64,000 nt of DNA. Origin: Diabrotica undecimpunctata. Taxonomy: Eukaryota; Arthropoda; Insecta; Coleoptera; Chrysomelidae. Location of the stretch: positions 8,185,230 to 8,249,229 of the forward strand of contig NC_092803.1 in the NCBI RefSeq assembly GCF_040954645.1, in the 5' to 3' direction. The position numbers and the translations under genes are program-made. Positions within the stretch are counted from its first letter, which is position 1. Every line of letters starts with the position of its first letter. Positions 53,740 to 64,000 of this stretch are shown piece after piece. The notes under the pieces are model-generated. The model did no database searches and was not told where the DNA came from. It saw only the letters and a list, made by a program, of their open reading frames with translations.

Positions 53740-56182
53740 GTCTGTACAGGGTAAGATATGCATATGCAATGCTAACCTTATGGGAATTTCGCCAAGACGT
53801 TGCTAGTTTTATGCAGTGAGCGTTCTCTATTGTCTATCTTTCAAAATAAACGGAATAAACCAGGAGTTCTCAACAAGTCCTCACGTACAATTTTATGTAA
53901 TTTACAAATATCGTTTGCTAATAATTTTACATAATACTATACATTATTTGTTTCTAATAGTAACTTATCAACTTTTATATTTTATTAGTAGCAGTAGTAT
54001 AATAAAATGTGCATTAAATAAACATTTGTTTCAAAGTGTAAAATAATTCCGGTAATTTCTACTATTTGCCAACTTTAAAATGTTATTTATGTCCCTGCGG
54101 TGCTAATTACTGCCATAATGTGTAAGGAATTTGTAATTTTGGTTGATATCAACTGCAAATACTTTCTTCTAAGTTATTCAGTAATTGAGAAGCAATTAGA
54201 GTAATTCTTGTACAGAATATGTTTAAAAGCTTAATACATCCAGGGCCTTAATTAGTCTTTATTTGTTCTTCGAAGCACGTAAACATATTCGAGTTACGAT
54301 TATTTGTACCATCTTGGATGTACTGTTACTGTTTTGTTATTGTTATTATTTGTTCGTGGCTGTTGTTGTGATTTGCTGTTGGCAATTATTGTTATTTTCT
54401 GTTGTTGGCTATTGTTATATTTGACGCCGAATTTTTACCGCAAAATGGAGGAAATTGTTCAATGGAAACGTGGAAAAGCTCTGAAACTTTCAGAGAAGCA
54501 GATACTAATGAATATTATTAATTATCATCTTAATCAGGATAACAACGATTCTGTATTAAGTGTAATTAGGAAAGTGTCAGAAATGAGTGGTGTTTGCGAA
54601 AAGACTCTGTTATGGAAGAAGAAGACTCTGTAGAATCTGCTGGATTACAATCTCCAAAGAGCAGGCCCAAGAAGCGAAAGGTTGGTAATTCTCGTGACAA
54701 CAAGTACGATGAAGGTGTCAGCGGCCAAATTCGTAGAATAGTTCATCAATTTTTTCGTGACAACATACCACCAACAATAAATACCATATTAGCTGTTGTA
54801 AATGTCGAAGAAACTTTGCCCAACTTTTCACGGGCCACGCTACATCGCTTGCTGAGTGATATGGATTTTGTGTTTATAAAACATGGCAGAAATTCAATTT
54901 TGATTGAAAAACCAGAAATCATCTCGCGGCGTCATCGTTATTTACACGCAATTCGTAAATACCGTGCAGAAGGATACAACATAGTGTATTTGGATGAATC
55001 ATGGGTAAATATCGGGCACAGTGTGAAAAAAGAATGGATTGATAAAACAATTACATCTCATCGCGATGCTTTTGTTCGTGGTCTGACAAAAGGATTTAAA
55101 GCTCCAACAGCTCGTGGTGCATGGTTCGTTTTATTACACGCAGGATCTACCAGTGGATTTGTTGATGTAGCAGAGCTCACGTTTTTGGCAAAGAAAAATA
55201 CTCAGGATTACCACGGCGAAATGGATGTACCGAGCTTCGAAGATTGGTTCGAAAATAACTTAATGCTAAATTTGCCAGAAAAAACTGTTGTGGTAATGGA
55301 CAATGCCTCCTATATGACAGCAGAAAGTTAGAACAAATTCCCAACAGTTCAACACTAAAAAAAGATATTCAAGAATGGCTTCTGTCAAAAGACCTATTTT
55401 TTTAAGAAGACTACCTAAAATGCGAGTTACTTGATGTAGTCAAAGCAAAATATGACTGGTACATAATAGAAGATATTGCCAAAAAGCACAATGTGAAGAT
55501 TCTGACGCTCCCACCCTATCACTGTGAACTCAATCCCATCAAAATGGTTTTGAGTGAAGTGAAACGGTATAGCTGGACGCAACGCAAATTTTAAAGCTGA
55601 AATGCGAAATTTAATTACAGCAGCGTACCAGGTCATTACGCCAGGAAATGGAAAAATTACGTAAGCCACGTAATAGCAACAGAAAAAAAATGTGGGAAAT
55701 TGACAAGTGACAATTGTACACACGAAATTAAATACGATGACTTCTTTTATTTTCAACTTATTTATTAGTTTTATTTTCGGATATTTCTACGTTTTGTTAC
55801 TGCCAACATGTACAGTACGGTTTTTAAAAGTCGTTTCCATTCCTGAATGGAACGAACTTTTGAACGGAACAATACATAAATAAAATGTTTCTTTTATTTT
55901 ATTCGATTTTATTTAAATCTATAAACAAATGGTTTGTATCGCTAGCACATACTGTAGAATTAAAAACAAACTGCTTGTGTTTTTTGCTGTCAGTGCTTCT
56001 CAAACAAATGTTTGAGAACCACTGACAGAAGGAAGCCAGGCAGGGTCGTTAGTGGGCATTAGTACTTAAGCTACACTCAACACAAAAGATGGATTAGGCT
56101 AAGTAGTAAGAAGTGACGTTTATTTTAATACAAGTTTGCAAAGAATAATGGCATCCATGTTGTGCATTTACCCTGTACAGAC
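53740..56182 (+). mobile_element. DD82E-like (Sailor-type) DNA transposon with TIRs
   Basis: Inverted ends GTCTGTACAGGGTAA (53740-53754) and TTACCCTGTACAGAC (56168-56182), 15 bp identical, are flanked by TA (53738-53739 and 56183-56184). Similarity of the TIRs continues weakly inward. The 2443-bp element contains one transposase pseudogene on the plus strand. It sits precisely in the TAG stop codon of the Jockey/CR1-like LINE, whose 3' UTR resumes at 56183. Confidence 0.87.
54304..55592 (+). pseudogene. DD82E-like transposase, frameshifted
   Basis: From ATG 54445 (MEEIVQWKRGKALKLSEKQI, HTH start) to about 54620; after a shift, PKSRPKKRKVGNSRDNKYDE (basic, NLS-like), SRATLHRLLSDMDFVF, YNIVYLDESWVNIGH (first aspartate, about 54995), KGFKAPTARGAW, HAGSTSGFVD, QDYHGEM and KTVVVMDNASY (second aspartate, about 55300). 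After another shift, KKDIQEWLLSKDLFF-stop, VKILTLPPYHCELNPIKMVL, where the expected catalytic glutamate of NPIE is lysine. The spacing from the second aspartate is about 80-82 residues. The block order matches 10898-12230, but the sequences are clearly different lineages. Inactive. The hydrophobic run at 54304-54440 is probably untranslated leader. Confidence 0.82.
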
Positions 56183-56405
56183 TAGTCATTTTGGGACAAT
56201 CTATAGTATGTTCGTTTTTATGAAAACTATTTTGCACTTAACTGAACTGTTTTTTTTTTATATTTTTATATTTCCAATTTTCACTGTATATGTTCTAGGT
56301 ATTATGTGTTCTTGTATTATTTCTTAGTTATCATAAGTGACTTATTTATATTGTGACATGACATGTAGTATTTACTATCTAAAAATTGTCAATAAACGTA
56401 TCTAT
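56183..56405 (+). mobile_element. 3' UTR and end of the Jockey/CR1-like LINE
   Basis: After the transposon the LINE UTR resumes (GTCATTTTGGGACAATC) and ends with TTGTCAATAAACGTATCTAT at about 56385-56405. This holds an AATAAA signal and a short TATC-type simple tail, as in CR1/Jockey-type ends. Confidence 0.65.
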
Positions 56406-57915
56406 CTACTAATATAGCCACTTAATTATAAAGAAAGTGACAAAAATATGTTCATTTTGTCCAGTAGTTTAATTCCACGGCTTCATATAACAAATATCTA
56501 AGACCAAGCTCGGTAGCTTCCCGGTTTCTCGTAATGACGACTGGGAATCTCCAACATCGCACCGATGAGGGCGCAGACAAATGATAATCATTTATCAAAC
56601 TCACAGGAGTTTAATAAAAGTGCAAACTTAATAAACCGGACTCATTACGATTAAAATGGCATAAATGATAAACGACGGTCGTTAATAATCTATTAATATT
56701 TGTTTGTTTTGACATGCTGCCAACTGTTGCACCCGTCACCAATTCGTAGTTATTAATTGGATGGCTGTTCAATGCGGAAAACGAATCAAATGAACGGTTT
56801 TTCTTCGAAGAGATCACGTAGAAGATGTGTTAGGGTTTTAAATACAGTTTTTGATTTAAGGTACGGGTACACTGATCGTTTTCCTAGACATGACATGCTA
56901 TTTATTTGAATTGCTCTCTGATTAACAAAAGATTCATAATTTTTACACGAAGTTCAAATTTTATTATCTAACCAGTCGGTATCTATTAAGTAAGATTAAG
57001 CCCGTTTTTCGACCCTAAATACATTGTCCACCGATTCTTTCTGGTCTCCCTAACGATATCGACCTTTGGATGTGTTGAGGGAAGAAACTACTAAAATATT
57101 TACCAGAAAAACGTAATTTTCTATTCTCGGTAGTGTCGTACGCCTTTTTTCTCTCTTGGGATTATCGGGAGGGTAAGAATAATTTTTGGAGCTCTTGCTG
57201 TTGCTATAAATGCAACGCTTAGATAAAAATTGAATTCTTTGATTAAAAAATATCGTTTAATTTCATAAATATTATCTATTAAACGAAGCATCTTATTTTA
57301 CTTAAAATTATCGTTAACAATCAAAACCATAATATTATCAATGATATCGATATTAACATCTTGAATGATCCCTGGGATAGTGCCTCAAAATAACGTGCAA
57401 GATCAGCTTAATCACGAGGTATGTATCTTGTGTTTAATGGTATCAATGGTTCAATGTCATGTTCGATGGTATATGAGTTACGCTGAAATTGGAGGTTATT
57501 GATCCAGTGGGTGTACAGGTCTAGCTTAGTGACAACAGTTTCTTTCCAGTATAATTTTTAATCCCAGTTTTATTATATATTTCGGTCAACAATATTTACA
57601 CTCCACTCCAATTTGCAAATTTTCTTTTTTTACTTAATTTTGATTATGATTAAAGCTTTTCAATTAGTTGATAATATTCAGAAATATAATGTCTTTTTGT
57701 TCGATATTAAGATTACATAACATAATGTAAATTGTGTCACTTCTTCGTCGAGTGGTTGTGCGTTTGCGCATTCCATTTGGACATTTTGAATAGAAAATGT
57801 TAAATAATAAAAGTATACAAGACAACTCAGTACATATACTATTTTAACAATCTCTCTTTCGACTACTTCTCGTAAACGTCTTCGTTTCTCCAGCACAAAA
57901 CGAAATAAAACGTAC
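56406..57915. other. Spacer with a higher-complexity block at 56510-56830
   Basis: 56510-56830 has mixed composition and many TAAT/ATTA cores (for example TTATTAATTGGATGGCTG) and no transposon similarity I recognise. It may be unique host DNA. The rest is AT-rich. Nothing is supported as a gene. Confidence 0.35.
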
Positions 57916-57945
57916 GAAACATGGCGCAGTCCCGGTGGATCCTAT
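57916..57945 (+). other. PBS-like word (tRNA-Ser type)
   Basis: ACATGGCGCAGTCCCGGTGG resembles the retroviral-type primer-binding site complementary to the 3' end of an insect serine tRNA (TGGCGCAGTCGGTAGGAT). The preceding AT-rich stretch ending CAAAACG...ACGAAAC could be an LTR end, but no partner LTR is seen. Similar words lie at about 35111 (plus) and 62036-62050 (minus). Confidence 0.4.
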
Positions 57946-59085
57946 TCGAGTTGTGAAAATGTTCAAGTAACTGACTCTTACCAGTCTTTCGGTAAGATCT
58001 CGGACTGGCAGAGTGAGTGATGGAAAATGTAAATTAAGAATGAGCCCTGACAGGCACTAAGTGCCGCCTCCAACGATTCCGGCCGCTATCTTTTCCCCGA
58101 GGCGATCGGAAGGAGGAAGTGACACCGACCGGAAAGCTGTCACCGGCAAGGCGACGCATAAAAATATTTTCTATTCGAAGGAGCCCGCTGGAAAGACGTG
58201 TTTGATTTTTATATTTGCGATGGGATAACGTAAGCAAAATAAGGATTAACAAGCAAAATAAGAAAATTACGTTTTAAGATTGAAATTTTTTTTCAAGTTT
58301 TTCAGATACTTAGTCTGTCGTTATATACAGTTATTGGGTTGCTCATTTTAAAAACTCAAATTTTGTGATATAGGATTTTTGTATTTAAGGAAAGAAAGAA
58401 AAATAGAGGGGCTAGGTTTTTGCCAACCAGTGTATCTAACGAAAGATTCGAAAATTAAGTGAATTTCAGCATTAAAAACTCTACCGTATCTAATCTCTCT
58501 CTTTCTCTCTCTCCCTCTCAGGAGTATCTCTACCAACAAGGGAGCTTTCAAACTCTTGAGGACAAGTTAATCACTTATTTCGAATTCATCTTCTTGTCTT
58601 TGTCTTTAGTATTTCGTATGTTTCTTGTTGTGCATTTAACTATATTTAGTTTATTCTTAAACTAGTTCAGTCTTTGCGATCCTGCATTTTTTCGTCCCTT
58701 GTTTGTGGCTACCAAACAAGTTGCAGTCTTCTGAAATCGTCTATGAAAATTCCAGCAAAGGATATTTTCCGCCAACACCCGATAGACATTTGTTTGATCC
58801 TGAGGTACCCAGGGTTTTTGTATCAAGGAGATATGGAATCTTTTCATGGTCAAAGTAAGTTCTGTCGAAGCTGCCTTACTCTGCTGAAGGTTCGCCTCTT
58901 AAACCCTGGTTGGAGTCACTGACGTCTAACATAAATATATTTTGTACAAAGGTAAAATATAAAAATATTTGTTTTTATTTAACATTCCAATATATTTACA
59001 ATGTGTAATATAATTACAACAAATAAACTGTCTGACAATATTTAACAATATAAACATTATCAAAGAAAAAATGTCTTATAGAAAA
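57946..59085. other. Spacer with GC-richer block
   Basis: 58050-58220 is unusually GC-rich for this window (GGCACTAAGTGCCGCCTCCA, GAGGCGATCGGAAGGAGGAA) with no recognised coding. A TCTC-rich run lies at 58495-58520. Open frames at 58459-58922 lack recognised motifs. Confidence 0.35.
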
Positions 59086-59089
59086 TTAC

Positions 59090-61020
59090 CCATTGACAAT
59101 TCCCTGTGTATTCTAGGCACTAGAATAGTGTCATGTGTCGTAGGGTTTATTTGAGCTTCTGCTTCTAGATTCTATTGGGCTTCTACGACTGGATTATAGT
59201 TAACAAGCCGGCTGGGGTCTTTCGTTTGAGCCTCGTTGTGTCGTTAAATTTTGGGCTAGATTATTTGGGTGGTCTCTTAATATCTGATTATATTGTTAGC
59301 AGAGTTTGGTGACTTCTTCGTTGACAGTTGTCATTTTGAGGTCTCGTGCGATCGTATTGTTTGGAACGTACCATGGAGCACTACTTATCATTCACAGGCC
59401 TTTCAATTGGAATCTTTAAAAAATGTCAATACCGGATCTAGCTGCTGTTCCGCATAGCTGAATTCCATACCTCCAAATGAGTTTTAAAATAACTTTATAT
59501 GTTAAAATTTTGTTGTCGACTGACAGTTTAACCAATTTAGATTGCTGAGCTTAAGACCCAACAGACCATGTAAACAATGTGTGTAAACATCTATTTACCA
59601 ACCTCGCTTACCAACATATGGGCCTGCGATCCAAATGCATTCTCAAGTATTTTGTGTCGTATTTCTGTGGCAGAGGTTGACCGTTCAACGATACCGGAGG
59701 GCAGTTTATCAGAGTGGAGCCATACCTCTTTTAGTTGGTAGGCCGGGCGATGCCCGGTTGGGTGGCTACGTTCATCACGCAACCAAACCCCCATCATCCG
59801 AAAACCGACCTCATCCTGCTGGTCTGTTCCTCCCCGTTCCGATCCGGAAAGTAACAGTAAAAAATAATCATCCCCATAGTAAAAACATCGCTAAGCGCTT
59901 ATCGCGGGCTTGCAAAAATTAGCCAAGCAGCCAATTGGGGATGCCAATAAAAGTTTAAAAATAGTAAATTAAGTTTGTACATGTTACCTGCGCAGATTTT
60001 GTCTTGTTGGCTCGTAGACGCCACATTTTTAGTCAAGTTTGTATTTCATTTAGGTTAGCCTGTACTCTGTGTGATGCTATTACTGTCTTCATGAGAAGGG
60101 ATTACTGCTGTATCATCTGCATAAGTTGCTGTTGTGACTTCTGGTGATGTAAGTAGTGAATATCAGGTACAGTACTGGTCCGAGACTACTGCCTTGAGGG
60201 ACTCCAGCCATAATTTGGTAAAGTCTGGTATATTCATCGTGATGTTTAAAAAGGTAATGGCGGTCTAGCAGGTAGAACCCTACGATTTGAAAGTAATTGT
60301 TGGGAAGGCATTTTTACATTTTGTATAAAAGGCCATTATGCCAGACTTTGTCAAATACCTGGGAGATATCTAAGAAGATTCCTGAGCAATGTTTTCTGTT
60401 TTCCAGTGATTGGCGTATTTGTAGGTAAACCCGGTATATTTGTTCAAACTGGTGATAAGGTATTATTTGTTTGTCAAAATTGGGCCTATTCTGGATAACA
60501 GTAGTTTTTTCAATATTTTAGACATAATAGGAAGCAGTCTAGTAGGTCTGTAAAACTTTATCTCCTCCAAGGATTTTCCGTATTTTGGATTTAATATTAT
60601 TAGGGCTAATTTCCAAACTAGAGAAAAATGTCCTGTTCTTAAAACGGTGTTTACAGTTGTGTAAGATAAAGTAGGGCTTTTCTTGTTAATTCCTTTAAGA
60701 TTCTTACGGTAATTAGGTCATACCCTGGGGCCTATTTGGGATTTAATTTAGTGTAAATAATACTATTGACTTCGTTCTTTGTTTACTAGATTCCCAGTGT
60801 GTATGTTTAGCGTTGTGGTCTTGGCCTGGCAAGAGATTTGAAGAACTGTGTAAATTGTTGATTTATATTATGTCATGGTGGGAAGTAGATGGTTTTCATT
60901 GTTAATGGCCCTTCCCATGGCCCATCTTCAGTGGATATTTTGGCGGCTTGCAAACAGCATTTAGTGGTTTTGTTATGCTTGTGATACATAATTAATTTCT
61001 TGATTATGACTTCAGATCCG
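59090..61020 (-). pseudogene. Jockey-like LINE, rearranged, with an insert
   Basis: Minus-strand order from 61020: AYGGSEVIIKKLIMYHKHNK, EDGPWEGPLTMKTIYFPP and HNAKHTHWESS (APE endonuclease pieces, about 61015-60810). Then a jump to APGYDLITVRILKELTRKAL (RT start, about 60720), FYRPTRLLPIMSKILKKLL-like pieces (about 60550), NIPDFTKLWLESLK and ATYADDTAVIPSHEDS (polymerase YADD, about 60110). After the GC-rich insert at about 59590-59965, it resumes with KLSVDNKILTYKVILKLIWR, YGIQLCGTAARSGIDIF, SAPWYVPNNTIARDLKMTTV and REH-like tail pieces to about 59090. The part between endonuclease and RT is deleted. Many stops. It is clearly non-functional. Confidence 0.8.
59590..59965. other. GC-rich insert of unknown origin inside the Jockey-like LINE
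   Basis: About 375 bp, markedly more GC-rich than its flanks, interrupts the RT C-terminal region. It contains a hairpin GCCGGGCGATGCCCGGT (59752-59768) and a direct stop-rich reading in all frames beyond 95 codons (plus 59635-59922). It may be a 5' UTR piece of another LINE or a SINE. No target duplication was found. Confidence 0.5.
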
Positions 61021-61061
61021 CCGTATGCCATACCATTTGGATGATTGGTGCTGTATATTAC

Positions 61062-61275
61062 TCATCATCATCAGTCTCTCTCAATCCACTGCTGGACATA
61101 GGCCTCCCCTGTTTGTCTCCAAAGTGTTCTATCTTGTGCTTGCTGTATCCAGTTTTTTGTTGTCTTTCGTAAGTCGTCTTGCCATCGTGTTGGTGATCTT
61201 CCTCTGCTACATTTATCGGCTCTTGGTCTCCATTCAACTAGTTTGCGAGTCCATCTTCCGTCCTTCATTCAGGCA
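61062..61275 (-). pseudogene. RTE-like LINE 3' end
   Basis: Open minus-strand run KDGRWTRKLVEWRPRADKCS, RGRSPTRWQDDLRKTTKNWI and TLWRQTGEAYVQQWIERD ending in GAGACTGATGATGATGA at 61062. Matches the C-terminus of the element at 50347-53300. The terminal 65 codons are undamaged. It is 5'-truncated and lies directly upstream of the Jockey-like endonuclease fragment. Confidence 0.85.
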
Positions 61276-61279
61276 ACGT

Positions 61280-63230
61280 GTATATCACTAAAATAATAAA
61301 AAAAAACATTTTATAGTTATATATATGTATATAAAAAATATATAAAAACATTTGTAGTACACACGAAAATAGAGGGATATTTGAATAAAGGGTGTATTCG
61401 GCTTGTTCGTTGATACCGGTATTATATTTATTTACTTCTACCAGTTCTACCAGTTACTTGCTTCTGGTGCAAATAATTTTTCTACTTAGGAAATTGTTTA
61501 TAATTAGAGTGTTGAAATTCATTTAAAATCAGTTATTTTACTAAGTAGTCGTAGAAGTATCTTCTTAGACATGTCCCTCTATTCATCCTTTTAACTAGAA
61601 AGTTTATTATAGCAGGAATATACCATAATGTGCCTGTTCTGACACTATCGTCAATCAACGACAAATATCTTTGACCTCAACGATGTGTCTACGAAAGGAT
61701 TAACATACATTACTGTATTTTTTAGTCTAGACTGGTATCAGGACTATTAATATGTTAATAATCTATTTTAATGAACACATACCTTTTTCCAATAAGCCAT
61801 TAATTTTAGCGAAAACTATATTAAAGCACACTTTTGTTAGTGTTTCTAATTCATAAAGAATTACAATGAATTTAAAGGTATATTTTTTGGTAATGAGTTT
61901 TAAATAAACTTTTTAAAGCTTCTTCAACTTCCCTTTCTGCGCGAAAAACCACCCTTCATTTACATTTTGCATCAGTCATTCCCGCATCCGGGAGAGTTTA
62001 ACAACCGCGGACTGTCTCTCAGTAGGATCTGCGATGACTGCGCCATGTCACGTATTTTCATTTGTTTTTGAGGATGGGATACATGAAGAAAAATAGGTCT
62101 TGTGTTCGCTGGCAAAATTAAAAGAGTAGTTTCCACTTAGTGGGATCGTTTATTGCGATTTCGGAAAGCGCACAATTGATGGAGATGGAGATGGAAAGAG
62201 AAAGTTGGAATGAGTGTGTGCTTTGAAAAAACGATTAACCTTCCAGTGCTCGGATACCGACATGAATGCGAGAGAAGTTTACGGATAGACGCAACAAAAA
62301 AGGTATTAGTATTTTATTTTCATTAGGATACACGGGAAAAAAATTGGAATTGCTTTTTGGGTGAAAGTGGCTATTTCGGAAATGCGTGCGGAAAATGAAT
62401 CAAGATCATACATAATTTCTTCCATTACCTGAGAAACAGAAATAAGGACGAAATAAGATTGCTTGTAATCTAGCAATTAGAAATCTGGTAATGAAGTACC
62501 AGTGGTGTTTCATTTTCCATTATGCCCTGTTACTCACTATTTACAATTTTGTTTAAATTATGGTAAACTGATTTAATATTTGTGATGCGGATATAAAAAT
62601 ACAAGAAGAGCATGTAATGCAGCGATCAACATCAATCGGCAAGACAACTTTCAACCTTTGTAGCATCGACTTTGACTATGACAGTGTCTGAGGGTATTGC
62701 AAACGAAATGATGGAAAAAAATTGTTCAGTACTGCTAAATAGGTCATACGGTCATCCATACTAATAATAAGACCACAATGTGGCTACATGTGTTGCTATC
62801 TATCTAGAGTTGTTGTTGTTGAACGTAAGTTTATGTGAAACTTTATCAGTAAGTTGGGAGAATTATTTTAGACCACGGATTTCTAGAGTCTAGTTCCACC
62901 TGCGGATGTACTGCTCCGAAAGTAGCGCTAGTCCACAAATGTTTAGAACTTTGAAGCAACGAAAGTCAGTAATGAATCATAACTATTAAAACGAAAAATA
63001 TTATTTAATTGTAATAGAAAGAATTCAGTTTAACATTTAATCCATTGACCCGAGATAAAAGTACCTATTGTACCCGTTATACATAAATATTATTCGAGAA
63101 CTGAGAATCATAGGGTTCCAAGTGACAGTTTGTACAAAATTTGTTTTTTAACAGAAATCTATTGTCCTTTGAATTCTGCATAAAATGGTATTGAAAGTTC
63201 TGCTATTCGTTGACAGATAGCGCCACAGTC
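61280..63230. other. Unannotated spacer
   Basis: A minus-strand TGGCGCAGTC word lies at about 62036-62050 (see the PBS-like entry). A few stretches (61960-62060, 62150-62300) are of higher complexity. No gene or long repeat recognised. Confidence 0.35.
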
Positions 63231-63239
63231 AACAGTGAA

Positions 63240-64000
63240 ATATAGTTATAGCTTAGTAATTCTCTTTCATATCCTTTTGTCTCTATCTTCTTTCCTCCAA
63301 TTTTCTATCTTCTTTTCTTGTAGATCTTCCGCAACTGCTTTCCTCTATCTTCTCCTCGGTTTGCCTCTTTTCTTCTTATCTTCCGGTGTTCTCCATGCTG
63401 TTATTTACCTATCAAAAGTCATGACAAAAACGCTTATTCTTCCTTCGCCGAACATTTCATAAATTTCAGCATTTGTTCTTCGCTCCCATCATATTTCAGT
63501 CAATTTTTCCAAAAATTCTTCTTAATATTCTTCGTTCCCATATTTCAATTTTCTATTGATGTTTCTTTGTTAATACCTATATCTCGCACCCATAAGATAG
63601 AGTAGGTCACAGGATAGTTTTATATAGCCTTATTTTTGTATTTCTCGATACCTCTTTCGATTTTATTATTCTTTGCAAACTGCCTGCACACCTGTTTCCT
63701 TTTGCTATTCGTAGATCTATTTCCTTTTTTTTCGTCGCATTTATTATAACTCCCAAATACATATAATCCTCCACCTCTTCAATTTCCAGAATTTTTCTTC
63801 CTAGTGCAATTTCCATATTTAGTTTTCTGCTTTTCTTTTGCTTATTCTTCAGCTCCATGTATTTTGTCTCATTTATATTTATTTGTAATCCCATATTTCC
63901 TGCGGTCTCAAGAAGATTCTTAGCTATTTCTTCTAATTCTTTTCTACTCCTAGCCAAAAGTACTACATCATCAGCATAGGCTAGACACTGGTGACTCTTA
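63240..64000 (-). pseudogene. LINE RT fragment running off the window end
   Basis: From the window edge the minus strand reads CLAYADDVVLLARSRKELEE (polymerase YADD at about 63970), NLLETAGNMGLQININETKY, EEVEDYMYLGVIINATKKKE, SKEVSRNTKIRLYKTIL-stop. After that, in frames with stops, LLYGCEI, EIWERRILRRIFGKID, GEGRISVF, KKRGKPRRR and EDLQEKKIENWRKEDRD to about 63240. The upstream RT and any endonuclease would lie beyond 64000. The 117 codons from 63957 are open; the C-terminal half is decayed. Confidence 0.83.

Noticed and set aside
54304..54445. Hydrophobic N-terminal extension of the DD82E-like transposase
   Set aside because: Valine/leucine/cysteine run from GTTGTTATT-like repeats upstream of a better start at 54445; likely leader sequence.

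Overview
This 64-kb window is AT-rich eukaryotic DNA, almost certainly from an arthropod and most likely an insect. It carries Tc1, mariner, DD41D-type and DD82E-type, pogo-like, piggyBac and PIF/Harbinger DNA transposons. It also carries RTE-like, Jockey/CR1-like and RNase-H-bearing LINEs, Penelope-like elements, a Ty3/Gypsy piece, long (AT)n arrays and foldback MITEs. The species cannot be named from sequence alone. I see no convincing host protein gene, no functional tRNA or rRNA gene, no CRISPR array and no bacterial-style operon. The window reads as intergenic or deep-intronic sequence built up by repeated transposon insertion and decay.

Layout. 1-10 kb: a pogo-like transposase relic (minus), a head-to-head pair of Penelope-like ends, two tRNA-like tandem repeats leading into a DD41D mariner-type transposase (minus), a second pogo-like relic (plus) split by an RTE LINE end, a Penelope-like 3' end and a LINE tail. 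10-20 kb: a 400-bp foldback MITE beside a DD82E-type transposase, two LINE fragments, a PIF/Harbinger element with clear TIRs, and a Gypsy RT/RNase H relic. 20-30 kb: LINE tails, a piggyBac scrap, two complete Tc1 elements with TIRs and TA duplications (23289-24914 and 25642-27259), and an expanded-family DUF7869-like gene piece. 30-42 kb: mariner-type relics, a piggyBac relic, a large foldback, several LINE pieces and a MITE inserted in a LINE. 42-49 kb: a nearly intact mariner abutting a LINE and a Penelope-like 3' end, then more LINE and DD41D relics. 50-56.4 kb: a three-layer nest. A Jockey/CR1-like LINE 3' end is split by an (AT)n-flanked, almost full-length RTE LINE, and its stop codon is split by a DD82E-type DNA transposon. 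57-64 kb: primer-binding-site-like words, a rearranged Jockey LINE with a GC-rich insert, RTE and LINE tails, and one LINE running off the window end.

Nothing here forms a working gene network. The youngest-looking elements are the Tc1 at 23289-24914 (one nonsense codon), the mariner at 42668-43972 (one nonsense codon), and the RTE at 50347-53300 (a few nonsense codons and one frameshift). Protein families were assigned by reading translations against remembered family motifs. No database search was possible.
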